Positions 10,823 through 21,380 of a stretch of DNA of 64,000 bases are shown piece after piece. Position 1 is the stretch's first letter, and each line of letters begins with the position of its first letter. The notes under the pieces are model-generated. The model saw nothing but the letters and a program-made list of their open reading frames with translations. It did no database searches and had not been told where the DNA came from. The DNA lies in assembly GCA_003194525.1 (NCBI GenBank), contig NBIV01000175.1:62001-126000 (forward strand). Reading direction: 5' to 3'. The translations under genes were made by a program, and so were the position numbers. This DNA is from Gracilariopsis chorda (lineage: Eukaryota; Rhodophyta; Florideophyceae; Gracilariales; Gracilariaceae).

Positions 10823-10865
10823 AGTAGCATCATCGCGATTTGCACGCATTTCGCGTTGCACCACA

Positions 10866-13537
10866 ATTTTATTCGAATTAGGTGTGCTGCTGTATCTTAT
10901 TGCATGTTGTACACACAAAACACCTTATTCCAGTTTCTAGGTAGAACTACCTCCAGAGAAGTAAGTCGCTCTCCTAAGGAAAGCCAAAGACATTTCTGGC
11001 CACCCTCTAACGATTCTGACTATACTGTCTCCATTTCGTTGGTGGGTCTGTAATTCTTTTATCAGTGTATCACTTTGTTTGATTCGGTCGTTATTGTTCT
11101 AAACTGTTGTGTGATAGCCGCAGATGGCAGCAATGGTGACTTGGGGCGAGTAGGTAGGCAAGCGACTGTATAGATAATGATGAGTCAGAACACACTTCCT
11201 GTGCTTTGGAGCTCTCCTATTGCTCCTCTGCGATCGCTTTACGTTGAGGCCTGTTGCTCGCCTACTTCTTATGATTCTGGCCCAAGCCCATTCGCATGCT
11301 TGCGTCTCTGTCTTTTGCACTCAATTGTTCTTTCGCAACCTTTTGCACTCAAGATGTTGCTGACAATTTGTGACTTGGCTCTATTCATTAATCTCAGTAG
11401 TCAAGACATAGCTTAAGTCTTCACCGTCTTAAAAATGTTTTTTTAAACACTGAAGTTGTGTTTGTCTTTTGCTTTCGTTGCCTTTAAAACGATGTTGTTA
11501 CAATTGTGCTCTACGCATCTGACTTCTTGTTCTCCTTCTTTTTTATGGGCAAACATTGTCTAATTCCAACGCTATGGTAGAGGCTATCATAATTTCTTCT
11601 CAATATATCAACTACTAAGGTTAACCGCTAACAACTCTTCGTAAATGACAAGTTCTCTCTGCCCCGTTACACCAGTTTTAACTTCCGACTCACAATATTG
11701 TTGATGGCTGTCGCTTGCTCCCACTCTGCTGTAGCCGAGTTACGCTCTCCAACTAGTATTGCAGGACATAGTAGAATGATACAAAACTTCTGCGGGGAGA
11801 CTGTAATGTATAATCCATTTTGTTCTGGCGCGTTTCGCCTCGTCCAGACTTTGCTCTTCTAATTCTTCCTCAACTCGAGAGAACGCCAGGTAAGGGATAC
11901 AACACGACAAATTGGTTTTCATGTACCACGTTCGTCCCACCCAGAAGATCTGGTGATATCTTACCCTCCCTTTTCTCTTTATTCTTGGCGATATAGGACG
12001 GTAAGACCAGGTTGGGGCCCTTGTGTGTCGTAGATCTCAGCGTGAGTCCAGAAAAACCCTGTATACCCATTCAGATTCTTGTACAGGCGGTTTTGTTGCG
12101 TCCGTAAATTCCTGGTCTCCGTTAAAGACCTACTGTAATCCCGCCAGAATGTTTGTGGGAACCTCCATGGTCCATCTAGAAAAGGTTAGGGAAAGATTGG
12201 TAAGATCCGCACTGTTGCACGTTCCTTGTCTTTTCTGTTTGGCACAGATAAGCGGGGGTACATTTTCGACGCTACCGCCTAGGTCTTCAGGCTGTCAGTG
12301 TCCCGACTGTCGGGGCTCTTTCACGTACATCCCGGATTCGTGGAGGCAACCAATTTGCCGACTGCCTGAGCAATGTTCACGACCTCTTGGGTCGTATCTG
12401 ACTTCGACTGTATTTATCTCTTACTTTGTTGCGCAAGTATGTTTACAGACGACAACTTTCTTGCTTGTGCTGTGTCTTTCGTTCTTAGAACTTTGCCACA
12501 TCAACAACAACGTTTCCCACAGCCGCTGTTATGTGATTTTGAAATGCGGCCTCCCCTACATCTAAATGATTTGCACGCATCACTTATCGTCGTCTTTTGC
12601 CTGGGTTGTAAAGGTTATGCGTTTCCCAGTCGAGTTGCCTTGCAGCCGCTTATTACTGCGTTATATTCTTTCCTTTAAAAAAGAACTCTAAAAAGTCGAT
12701 CGAATACTCTCAATTTGAGTCTCAAGACGGTTTTGTACTACAAGTTTTGAACAGAGTGTACAGCACGCAGAGCTGTACTAGCTGGCGCTCTAGGGCCACC
12801 TAGTACAGCATGTGCAGGGACATGTCTACAGCGAATACTCAGTGATCCAATGACGCATGTGCACCGCTGCACTCGGAATGACGTCGCGTAAGCATCTGGC
12901 CGAAGTGGAGGTTGCCAACGCGATGTTGCCTGGTCGAGACGAAACCACCGATGATGAAACCCGTTCCTTACATTGATCCTGCTGCCCGCAGGAATGAGAA
13001 TGAAATTCACCACAGCATAGCGGTGACGTGAAAGAATTTGATAGCGAAAGAGGCTCTTTGGAAGCAGCTCTTTGCCTGCTGCAACGGGCAATATTGGCCT
13101 ACTGGTAGCTCATTAGATACGGTTCGCAGTTTCCTTTTCTTTGAGCTGGTATCCATCTACCCCTGATTTCCCGTCGGAACATACTGGATCGGTAGTATTT
13201 ATTCTCTCAAGTTGTCACATTTCGAAGTTGTACGGCTCAATATCATACCAACCAGGGAGTATCCTCATAACTTTAGGGATTCCCAATAACATCACCCTGA
13301 TACTGTAACTTCGTTTCTCTTGTTGCCTACAGAAATGCATGCGTTGTTTCTGATGCTGTTTTGGTGAGGGGAGCGTTTACAGATCTGATCTTATCTAACC
13401 TTACTGGTGATGTTCGCTGTCAGAAAATCTTACGTGCAGTGAGTTGACCAGTCATGCACACCAAGGGTAGGATTGCTAGCTGCTACCATGCCAATCAAGC
13501 AACACTTGAAAATATGCCAAGCAAGAAACAATCTAAT
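10866..13537. other. Gene-poor stretch, no gene recognised
   Basis: About 2.7 kb with short frames in all phases. The longest (12023-12565 +, ~180 codons, and 12738-13091 -, ~117 codons) show no recognisable domain. 11400-11600 is T-rich on the plus strand. Treated as non-coding or long-decayed DNA. Confidence 0.45.
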
Positions 13538-13612
13538 GTTAACCCTTTAACACACGTCCGCACGGTATGGTAAAGGGTTAGCGATTGCTAGATCTTAACC
13601 CTTACCGTTGTA
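13538..13612. repeat. AACCCTTTA inverted-repeat cluster upstream of peroxidase
   Basis: TTAACCCTTTAACAC is followed by its inverse GGTAAAGGGTTAGC and then again CTTAACCCTTACC within 75 bases. A related hairpin lies just 3' of the peroxidase gene at 16209-16273. Function unknown. Confidence 0.6.
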
Positions 13613-14271
13613 GTTCTGAAACTGGACCAACAAGGAGATCATGTTAATGCTTAACAGCACTTCATGTTGAACGGCAAGCCTATGTCAAACCAAGAGTCCA
13701 GCCATTACGGCTGGTTATCGCTGTACCTCCTGACCCTTAACATTAATCGCTACCTACATAAGATCCGCATTACATACTCACACCAGAGCTCACTGAACTT
13801 GTTCACGTGTTTGGCACATGCGTGTATGGAATGCGCGCATTTTCCATCTCGAAAACACTGCCGACATTTGACTAGTGGATTAGCTCACCAATTCGATGGT
13901 CGAATACCCTTGTGATGGAAACAATATGATAACATTATCAAAGTTCTTGTGTTGACATTTGTGGTGTCTGCCCTAATGTGATGATTCATCATCCCCGGTG
14001 TTACGTTTATACCTCACCAATTTCTTTATCCTGGAGATGACATGATGTGTGATGAACTACCAGAATTACGTCGTGGCAACTATCGGAGTAGAGATCCACA
14101 TTGGCATGCGGTGCCACATGGTCCGAAAGCGCCTGTTTCAAAGATTAGGTTATAGTACATATCCTAGGCCCGCGCCCTTCATGGGTAGTACTTGAGATGT
14201 GCATGGTCACATGCAACTCTGAAGCAACCGAGACCTACTTCTCTCAACTCGAACGCATCACTACCAAGAAG

Positions 14272-14278
14272 TATAAAA
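14272..14278 (+). promoter_or_regulatory. Probable TATA box of the peroxidase gene
   Basis: TATAAAA, 80 bases upstream of the peroxidase ATG, followed by a C/T-rich leader. Position and sequence fit a core promoter; inferred. Confidence 0.5.
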
Positions 14279-14357
14279 CATACCCAGTGTGTTCACTGCA
14301 TTCCCCTCCTCTGACAACATCACCAATACCTCAGCTTGATCTCTCACAATCTGTAAC

Positions 14358-16055
14358 ATGAGGTCTCTCATCGCCTTTTGGGTAATCTGTGCCTTGTTTT
14401 CAAACACTTTTGCTCAACCCCCTCGCGGAAATGGGCGAGGAGCAGGTTTCCTTCGTCCTGCACCCCCTCGCAGTTCGTTCTTCACTCTGCAGTCAGGGCC
14501 AATAAGTGATATAAATCCAGAATGCGCCGCCCAAACAGTCCGTGGCCTTACTGGCCGCTGCACCTCTGCGTTGGATCCTAATCTAGGTGAGGCCCGTCGT
14601 CCCCAGTTCAGCTACCTTGACGTCAATTCTGTCAATTTTGCGGACGACGGACTCCGTAGTCCGCGAGAAATATCGAATATTGTGTCCGATCAGAGCGGAA
14701 ACACCCTCAACTCCAGGCGTTTGAACGAACTCTTTGTCTTCTTCGGTCAGTTTATTGATCACGATTTTGCTTCCTCACCTATCACCGACGAAGAAGAACC
14801 TATCGAAGTCCCATCCGATGATCCTGACCTTGGCGTTAGCACTTTGGGATTCGAACGCAGTCTTCGCAGTCGTATCAGCGCTGACTCCACTATCGAGCGC
14901 CCCATTACGGTGTTGTCCTCTGCTCTAGATCTTTCTACGGTCTATGGTGTAGACTTGGAAAGAAATGATTTCTTGAGGGTACCCAACTCCTGCCGTATGA
15001 AAACTTCTTCCGGAAACAACCTTCCATTCAACTCTGGCGGCTTCACCAATGCCCCATCCTCATCTAGGAACTTCTATATTGCAGGTGACACTCGTGTGAA
15101 CGAACACCCAGTGCTTACTACGATGCACACTATCTTTTTGCGTGAACACAATCGGCTTTGTGAGCTTATTGAAGGCGCTTTACCAAACATGGCGGCGAAC
15201 GACATGTACGAAGCCGCCCGTGCGATCAACATCGCCCAGTACCAGAAAATCATCTACGAGGAATGGCTTCCGGCTATTCTTGGTCGCAAGCTGCCCCGTT
15301 ATACCGGCTACAAACCCGAGGTCGATCCAACCATCAGTCTGGAGTTCACAACTGCTGGATTCCGTCTTGGTCATACTATGGTTGGCAATGGTGTGAGCAG
15401 AATTGATGCCAACGGAAGGCGCCTGCCTCTAATTACAATGGAGCAGATGTTCTTCCGTTCGAGTAATCTGCAGGAGGGTGACATCGAGAACTTCATTCGT
15501 GGAGCTGCTGGAACACGTGCCCAAGAAGTGGACGCCCTTGTGGTTGATGCACTGAGGAACTTCTTGTTCAGGAATGTGCCAGAGGAAGGTGGAATCGATT
15601 TGATTTCGCTCAATTTGCAACGTGGCCGCGATCACAATGTCCCGCGATTCAACGAACTTCGCCGATTCTTCCTTGGCTCTTCTGCCAGATCCTTCCAGGA
15701 AATCAGCCGTGACAGGACAGTTCAGAGAAAGCTGCAAGATGCGTACGGAAGCGTCGATAACGTTGAGGCATGGCCTGGTCTTATGGCAGAAGACAAGTCT
15801 GGTGCGGCTGGAATCGGCCGAACCAATGCGGAGTTATGGAAGAGAGAATTTACGCGTCTTCGTAATGGAGACAGGTTCTTCTATCTGGACAATGCTCGTC
15901 ACAACCAAATTCCACAGAATGTCCTGCGAGCTCTTCCTGAAGTGGATCGTGAGATCTTCTCCAGCCAGACAATGTTCAGCGCTATCCTTCAACGCACTAC
16001 TTCCATTCCAAGAAGCAGACTCTCGTCTGGTGTGAATATCTTCCGTGCGTCGTAA
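14358..16055 (+). CDS. Secreted animal-type haem peroxidase (peroxinectin/peroxidasin-like)
   Basis: 565 aa, single exon. Member of the peroxidase-cyclooxygenase (animal haem peroxidase) superfamily: haem enzymes that use H2O2 to oxidise halides or phenolics. Residues 1-19 are a signal peptide ending ...NTFAQ. The distal His lies in FFGQFIDHDF (~135). DLSTVYG (~191-197), GDTRVNEHPVLTTMHTIF and LREHNRL (~251-267) are the family core. The proximal His is in AGFRLGHTMV (~339), and LNLQRGRDHNVPRFNELRR (~419-437) is the C-terminal signature. No LRR or Ig domains, so it is the short secreted form rather than a peroxidasin. A TATA box sits 80 bases upstream and short AAAGGGT hairpins flank the gene. 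Red algae carry expanded families of these enzymes, used in halogenation and oxidative defence; the substrate here is not predictable from sequence. Confidence 0.95.
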   Translation: MRSLIAFWVICALFSNTFAQPPRGNGRGAGFLRPAPPRSSFFTLQSGPISDINPECAAQTVRGLTGRCTSALDPNLGEARRPQFSYLDVNSVNFADDGLRSPREISNIVSDQSGNTLNSRRLNELFVFFGQFIDHDFASSPITDEEEPIEVPSDDPDLGVSTLGFERSLRSRISADSTIERPITVLSSALDLSTVYGVDLERNDFLRVPNSCRMKTSSGNNLPFNSGGFTNAPSSSRNFYIAGDTRVNEHPVLTTMHTIFLREHNRLCELIEGALPNMAANDMYEAARAINIAQYQKIIYEEWLPAILGRKLPRYTGYKPEVDPTISLEFTTAGFRLGHTMVGNGVSRIDANGRRLPLITMEQMFFRSSNLQEGDIENFIRGAAGTRAQEVDALVVDALRNFLFRNVPEEGGIDLISLNLQRGRDHNVPRFNELRRFFLGSSARSFQEISRDRTVQRKLQDAYGSVDNVEAWPGLMAEDKSGAAGIGRTNAELWKREFTRLRNGDRFFYLDNARHNQIPQNVLRALPEVDREIFSSQTMFSAILQRTTSIPRSRLSSGVNIFRAS

Positions 16056-16208
16056 CTGTGAACTCATTTTGCGATAACTTGCTCTCACTATTCTCAACAC
16101 TAGTGCCATGGTTATTGGTAGCTGTACACTCCAGACCAGCTTCCAAGTAAAACCATTACCCCTTCATTACTAGCACATCGCCGGAAGCTGCAGGTCCGCT
16201 GGCAACGT

Positions 16209-16273
16209 TGAAAGGGTAAACCCGACTCAACGAACTTGCAAATGTAGTTCGTTGATTACGTTAACCCTTTACA
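16209..16273. repeat. Nested hairpin 3' of peroxidase gene
   Basis: Two nested inverted repeats: the outer arms are AAAGGGT and AACCCTTT, the inner arms CAACGAA and TTCGTTG around a ~9-base loop. It lies about 150 bases after the peroxidase stop. Could be a transcript 3' structure or a tiny MITE-like relic. Confidence 0.65.
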
Positions 16274-16886
16274 TAAATAGAAGTACACAAAGGGTATGGT
16301 AGGCACCATGCGGTACTGCTAATCTTCGCTCCTGCCCCATAGAAGAGGTTTGTTACGTCTGTACGGGTACCGTTGGTACACGATCTTCCTTGCGGAAAAG
16401 GGCCAGAAGATGTAAGGCGAAGCGCTTGGAAGAACAAGCACGAAATGATGCTCGATATTGTAGCCTGGTCTCTTCATTTCTTAGACTGCACGAAACAGAT
16501 TGAAATCGCCTAGGAAACATTCGACGCGGGCGATGAGACGTAGGTATCATAGGAAGAGGTTTGGCCTGCGCCTTGAGAAACAACACACGACTGTACAATA
16601 GATATTGCTATATGCGATACAAGAGAAGACTAAAGCGCATCATGTGCATTCGTCAATGATTGTCTTGGACTGGTCTCAATGACCTTGACGGTTCTTTCAT
16701 GGATTGCATGGTGTCGGTTTCAAGCACTTTAACACATTAACAAACCTCATTAATCAAATCTGGACTGCTGAGTGGTGTCGCCCCTGAGCAGATGTCACCG
16801 CAATGGGTGACTGCATTTCATCCCCTTCCAGTTTGATGATGGCATGGATAAGGTACAATCAACTAATTTAAAATTGATTTCACAGT
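16274..16886. other. Intergenic between peroxidase and MSP gene
   Basis: Two convergent genes end on either side. A 81-codon minus frame (16353-16598) shows no recognisable feature. No other element seen. Confidence 0.45.
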
Positions 16887-18368
16887 TCACAAGCGGTTGT
16901 GGATCTGAATAGGGAAGCTAGCCTTCATAATGTCTTCCTCAGGAATAGAAGACCACATGTCTTCCAGATCATTCTCGTCTTTGTTGAAACTCCCTTCAAG
17001 CTTCACATGAATCTTTGCAACTTCTATCGAAGCTTTGTCCGAGAGGGAAACCCAGTTGTCGCACATAACCGTGAGGTTCTGCACGTTGACACTGATGTTG
17101 ACGGAATCGTATGCTGGGATGAGGTCCATCTGGGGAAAGAACTCGTATAATCCGGTATTGGGCGTCTTGATGCGATACAACAGAGTCTTCTCAGAAATAT
17201 TGCTCAGATGAAGAATGGATGCCTGTTGACCTGAGTCATTTTGAGCACGAAGCCGTAGTGTCTTGGGCGTCCAGAACAAAATATCTTCCAGAGTGTCCAC
17301 AAAGGAACCCGAACGACGTATCCTGCTAGATCCGTTTAGCGCCAGTGAACTATCGATATCTGCTTGAAGACGATGAGCAGCACGGTCGGGAAGCTCGGAA
17401 GGGCTAAGCTTGCGCGGGTCAGCGTTTCTCAAAACGGGGAAAACCACCGTGCTGACATCACCGGGAAGAACTCTGGGCCAAAGATCCTGAGGTGTGACAT
17501 TACCAAGGAGACTCTCGCTCTGAACGGCTGTCACCTCTAGCTTGAACTTGTCATGAGAAGTAGGTCTGCTGACTGGAACAATGGGGTTGGCAGTTATTTC
17601 TCCGTTGGCGTCCATGCGTTTCGACTTTGGCTGCGATGAAAGCTCGATGCGATATGTTTGCTTGGGGTCTAAGATACCCACCCGAGGTCGAACGACGTAG
17701 CCCATTTGGTTGGTCGTCTTCATTTTGAACAACACAGGAAAGTCGGAAATATTGGTGACGTCGAGATGGGAACAGCACGAACCATTTGGATCCTGTGATG
17801 GGACGAAAGCGAGTATGGACGGTTTGAAAGTGATAAGTTGGTCTACTGGGATGTAAAAGGCGCTCTGCTGTACTATAACTCCTAGCGTACGTTTGATGAC
17901 AGAAGCGGCAGGAACCCGGCTCCATAACTCAGTGGCATTATCTGGTTTACCAATGCCGCCAGTAGACACGGCGCTTATCGGAGCAGTAACGACCAAGAAA
18001 CGGTGACGGGCAATATCCTGGGGGCGTGGGAAAACGCGCAGAGCTCGCTGGATGACTTCCACCTCGACAGAGCAGTCTGGCTCAACAATACCGCTACCGA
18101 ACTTGACAACGTATGTTCGATGTTCGTTGGTCTTGACCTTGTACAGCAACGGTTCTGTGGAAGTGTTGGTGATTTTCAGGGTCTGCGCAGAATGCTTGTC
18201 CAGTGCCGAACGGAAGATGAGGCGGCGGGCGGGATGACATTTGAAAAAGGTATCGGGGTCTGTCTGCGTGGACTCACTGGAGCCATTGGGCTGTGACGGT
18301 TTGATGGGGGGTGGGGTCTTTGGCGCTGGGGCCGAACCTGAGGGTGGAGTGCGCAGGATAGTAGGCAT
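16887..18368 (-). CDS. Triple MSP-domain (VAP/motile-sperm-like) protein
   Basis: 493 aa, single exon. Three MSP-like immunoglobulin folds are visible: ~40-135 (HPARRLIFRS, QTLKITNTSTEPLLYKVKT), ~170-275 (ITFKPSILAFVP, SHLDVTNISDFPVLFKMKT) and ~365-465 (LFWTPKTLRLRAQ, ILHLSNISEKTLLYRIKTP). Each keeps the MSP core pattern 'L-x-NxS-x-LxxKIKT'. VAP proteins use one such domain to bind FFAT motifs at ER contact sites, but this protein has no C-terminal membrane helix, so it should be soluble. The N-terminal ~35 residues are Pro/Ser-rich. Domain 2 ends in a longer Pro-containing linker. Partners and role are unknown. The gene converges with the peroxidase and faces away from the oxidoreductase. 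Confidence 0.85.
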   Translation of the reverse strand: MPTILRTPPSGSAPAPKTPPPIKPSQPNGSSESTQTDPDTFFKCHPARRLIFRSALDKHSAQTLKITNTSTEPLLYKVKTNEHRTYVVKFGSGIVEPDCSVEVEVIQRALRVFPRPQDIARHRFLVVTAPISAVSTGGIGKPDNATELWSRVPAASVIKRTLGVIVQQSAFYIPVDQLITFKPSILAFVPSQDPNGSCCSHLDVTNISDFPVLFKMKTTNQMGYVVRPRVGILDPKQTYRIELSSQPKSKRMDANGEITANPIVPVSRPTSHDKFKLEVTAVQSESLLGNVTPQDLWPRVLPGDVSTVVFPVLRNADPRKLSPSELPDRAAHRLQADIDSSLALNGSSRIRRSGSFVDTLEDILFWTPKTLRLRAQNDSGQQASILHLSNISEKTLLYRIKTPNTGLYEFFPQMDLIPAYDSVNISVNVQNLTVMCDNWVSLSDKASIEVAKIHVKLEGSFNKDENDLEDMWSSIPEEDIMKASFPIQIHNRL

Positions 18369-18979
18369 GGCTTTGGGGGGGGGAGACGGCTTGGAACGAG
18401 ATGCTTAGAGTTCGAAACGAGGAGAGTGTGTGAACTTGTAAAGTTATAGGAGCTGGCGTTGGGAAGGGGGACGGCTGAGTGGTGGTTGCGGACGGGCGGA
18501 TGTCATGGCGAAGGTGGCTGGCGGGGATTGCATCTGTGATTTACGCTGTTGTATGAAAACAGGCATGGGTGGTTGCAGTGAACCCAGCCTCCTTTGCCAG
18601 TCGACGCAGCGTCAGTGCGTGGTTTTGGTGAAGCATGATCTCGTTTTTTTGTGTAATGAGAACCACTGTTGACAAGATATAAGAGACGATGTATATCCGC
18701 AGAGCGCTTAGGAAACATGAGTACTTATCGCTCAGTAACCTTAGGATGCCCGCTTCCCGCCCCGTATCCTTCGTAACCCTATCATTATCCTGGACCTGAG
18801 AGATGGTCATGTTTCTCTGCTGGATCTGGTCCATTCAGAATGTTAGTTGTGTCTGCAATCGGAGGTATTGAAGATCAACACCATTCCCTTCACTCACCCA
18901 GGATGGTATTTAAGCGGGAGGCACACCTCTCCCGTGGTGCCTTGATCCACAAACTGTTTGTACTAAATCGCGATTCATC
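18369..18979. other. Intergenic between MSP gene and oxidoreductase
   Basis: The two genes are divergent, so this holds both promoters. A 97-codon minus frame (18541-18834) contains one hydrophobic stretch but no recognisable domain, and I do not call it a gene. A TATTTAAG box lies near 18906, about 75 bases before the oxidoreductase ATG. Confidence 0.45.
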
Positions 18980-19897
18980 ATGGCCCCAACAACGATGAAG
19001 GCTTTCATGCAGATTGAAAAGGAAGGCTTGGACAATTTTGTGTTGAAAGAGGTACCCACCCCGCAGCCCGCAGCGGATCAAGTGCTCATCCAAGTACGCG
19101 CCGCAGCTCTAAATCCCGTCGATCTGAAACGAGGGCATCTCAATGAGGAATATCCCATTGTAGTTGGCTATGACGTGGCCGGCATCGTCGTGGCCATCGG
19201 AGAAGCTGTGCAGAATGTTTCCGTGGGAGATCGTGTGTTTGGTGATATCATGCGTGATAGTATGGGCTCGAAGTTTTCAGGAACCGTAGCAGAATACTGT
19301 GTTTCACCGGCAGACCTGGTCTTTCCTATTCCGGATAACACCACATTTGAACAGGCAGCTGCACTCCCAGTTGCTGCACTTACCGCAATACAATGTTTCG
19401 AATATTGTAGTTGTAAAGAGGGAGATAACGTCTTCATTAGCGGCGGAGCAGGAGGTGTCGGTATTCATGCCCTTCAGATTGCAAAGCACGTATTCAAAGC
19501 CGGTTCTGTGGCTACCACTGCGTCCTCTGCCAAGTTCGACTTCGTCCGGCAGTATGGTGCCGATGTGATTGTGGACTATCGCAATGAGGACGTGGCGCAA
19601 AAGCTGAAGGGCTGGGCTGATGTGGTCTTAGACTGTGTAGGCGACGTTGAAGCAGCACAGCAAGTTGTGAAACCTGATGGCAAAATGTCGACCATCGTGG
19701 ACGGAAGCTCCTCTTCCTTTCAGATGCTGAAGCCTACGAACGCACTGATGCAAAAGCTTGCAAGTCTACTGGAGGAAGGAAAAGTTTCAACAGTGATTGA
19801 TACCGTGTATCCTTTGGACCAAGCACAAGAGGCATTGAAGAATCTCGCTGGCGGCCGGGCGAAAGGAAAGTTTGTGATTACTGTGTCGTCCAAATGA
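18980..19897 (+). CDS. Quinone oxidoreductase-like MDR enzyme (NADPH alkenal/one reductase type)
   Basis: 305 aa, single exon. Medium-chain dehydrogenase/reductase of the zinc-free quinone-oxidoreductase branch, which reduces alpha,beta-unsaturated carbonyls or quinones with NADPH. Residues ~5-130 form the GroES-like catalytic fold with the hallmark AAALNPVDLKRG and GYDVAGIVVAIG. The Rossmann nucleotide site is SGGAGGVGIHALQIAK (~154-169). Zinc-binding Cys/His are absent, as expected for this branch. VDYRNED and VLDCVG (~195-215), and the C-terminal AKGKFVI, match plant AOR / ceQORH-like proteins. There is no evident transit peptide (starts MAPTTMKAF), suggesting a cytosolic enzyme. Likely function is detoxifying reactive carbonyls; substrate inferred. 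Confidence 0.92.
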   Translation: MAPTTMKAFMQIEKEGLDNFVLKEVPTPQPAADQVLIQVRAAALNPVDLKRGHLNEEYPIVVGYDVAGIVVAIGEAVQNVSVGDRVFGDIMRDSMGSKFSGTVAEYCVSPADLVFPIPDNTTFEQAAALPVAALTAIQCFEYCSCKEGDNVFISGGAGGVGIHALQIAKHVFKAGSVATTASSAKFDFVRQYGADVIVDYRNEDVAQKLKGWADVVLDCVGDVEAAQQVVKPDGKMSTIVDGSSSSFQMLKPTNALMQKLASLLEEGKVSTVIDTVYPLDQAQEALKNLAGGRAKGKFVITVSSK

Positions 19898-21380
19898 AAA
19901 AGAAGCGGCACCCGGCGCAAGCGCAGGCACAGGCGCAGGTCCCGGAGTGCAGGAACAAAGTGACAGGGTTGGGTCCTCGCTGATGTTGTATGGGGTGTAT
20001 TGGGATAGCCTTCCAGCCTTCTCCCTGGGTGTACAATCTCCGTCAAATAGAGTAATCATTATGAACCGCGAGTAAAGCTTACTGGTGAACTTCGCGCCGC
20101 TGATGTGCCCCTATGACGCACTCGCGGTTTTTTCTAGTAACCTTTAGCACATCTCTAATACCCGCCTTTCCTGGTCTAAGTATCCGATTGCACAGAAAAA
20201 ATCGAGGGCACCTCACCGAGCCACCTTCGTGAAAGAGCCGGTTAACCCTTACCCTTATTTTTTTTGCAGTTGTATGACACACACAGCTGCGCCTGGTCTG
20301 TGGTGGCGCACAACCTGCGTTAAGTTCAATGCTCCGCAAGGCTCCTTTGAGCAGACTACTAAAGTGGCAGGATAGGGAACGCAACTCCGAGGGTTCCTCG
20401 GGAGAGGGGTGGGTGGGAAAGACCGAGAGCGGCAAGGTCTGACGACGTTGGGAGAGGAGCAGTTATGAGAGCAGCATAACTGCTCCTCACACTGGCGATT
20501 TTGATGAAGATTGTGACTTCAGAAGTCAACAACACGCCATCATTGCCGCCGAAATGCGTCAACCACCGCGGAAGCGGCTCCCAAAAGTCCTATCTCGAAA
20601 AGACAGGGAACTTGTCTGCGATAGTGAGGAACAGAGGTCAGACGATTTACTCTTCTGTACAATTCCAAAGTGCAGGGCTGGACAGCTGTATCAAATCACA
20701 TTTCTTCTCGGTCGGATGACTGCTTTGTCTCTTGACTAGACCCCTTCGTGGTTGTACCAACGGCACACGCTGCTCCTCTTTGGTGCGCACTGTTGGTTAT
20801 TCGGTGCGTCAAGTGTGCCACAGTCATTTGAGGCGTGGGCAGGCGTCCGTCTCTGCAAAGAAGCGTTCATTGTAGCTCATTCCTCATGAGATTGCGACGG
20901 CGGCCGTCCCAGCTTGCTGCATATGGTTGTTGCCTTTCACGAATTTCGGCTGGTTTTGGTGTGAGGTGCTCTTTTCCACACTGTTTTTCTGAAATACACT
21001 GGAGTATTTTTGACGCTATTAGATATGTGACGGAAATTCTGTGGTCAGAGCTATCCGCTCGAAGGCGCACGATGACTCACAGAAATGCGTTGTGCAGTCA
21101 AATTGTGATCGTGCTGACAGCACATCTAGAAGGGCACCAGTTGGCGGCTCTGAAATGCGATGGCAAATACTGAAGTCGCTGTTCGAAAGGCAGGACCTGC
21201 TACTTCTCCGCCTACTCGTCTTGTTTCAAGTCTCTACTCGCTGGCATCTGCGCCCGTCGCAACGGTGTTCTTTCTCTGTGTTTGCATCCTATCCCGCCGG
21301 TCCCTCCGCAATCTCACGCGCCTAGTTACCACTACTGAGCTTATACTCTGCTCTTCAGCGTCAACGACTAGCAGGCCGCG
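19898..21380. other. Intergenic between oxidoreductase and ENTH gene
   Basis: About 1.5 kb. Contains a strong hairpin (20064-20133) and a pyrimidine tract ending TTTTTTTTGCAG near 20275 that resembles a 3' splice site but has no recognisable exon after it. The longest plus frame (20835-21173, 112 codons) shows no recognisable domain. Confidence 0.4.
20064..20133 (+). terminator. Hairpin with 10-bp perfect stem followed by a T-run
   Basis: AACCGCGAGT (20064-20073) pairs perfectly with ACTCGCGGTT (20120-20129), which runs into TTTT. The loop is about 46 bases. The layout resembles the 3' end of a Pol III transcript or a transcript-end structure 170 bases after the oxidoreductase stop. Which of these applies is unknown. 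Confidence 0.35.

Larger units (their letters stand above)
7252..10865 (-). repeat. Repeat unit S4, interrupted by a Harbinger element
   Basis: Inverted relative of S1. The part 7252-8151 aligns to S1 from its inner end to the CTCATA-GAGTGTG block. The alignment breaks at 8151 and resumes at 10823 with AGTAGCATCATCGCGATTT, matching S1's outermost ~40 bases (reverse complement of about 2889-2930). The 2671-bp gap is exactly the Harbinger element at 8152-10822. Ends on the plus strand are TGTTGTAGTACAA and GTTGCACCACA. I see no convincing 5-bp duplication around the whole unit, so this copy may be old or rearranged. Confidence 0.8.

Noticed and set aside
12023-12678. Cys-rich plus-strand ORFs (~180 and ~101 codons)
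   Set aside because: No recognisable domain, two overlapping phases of equal quality, and low-complexity T-rich surroundings.
18541-18834. 97-codon minus frame with a hydrophobic stretch
   Set aside because: Lies in a divergent promoter region, with no domain and no supporting signal.
20242-20275. Branch-point-like TTAAC, pyrimidine tract and CAG resembling a 3' splice site
   Set aside because: No upstream donor or following exon with recognisable coding was found.
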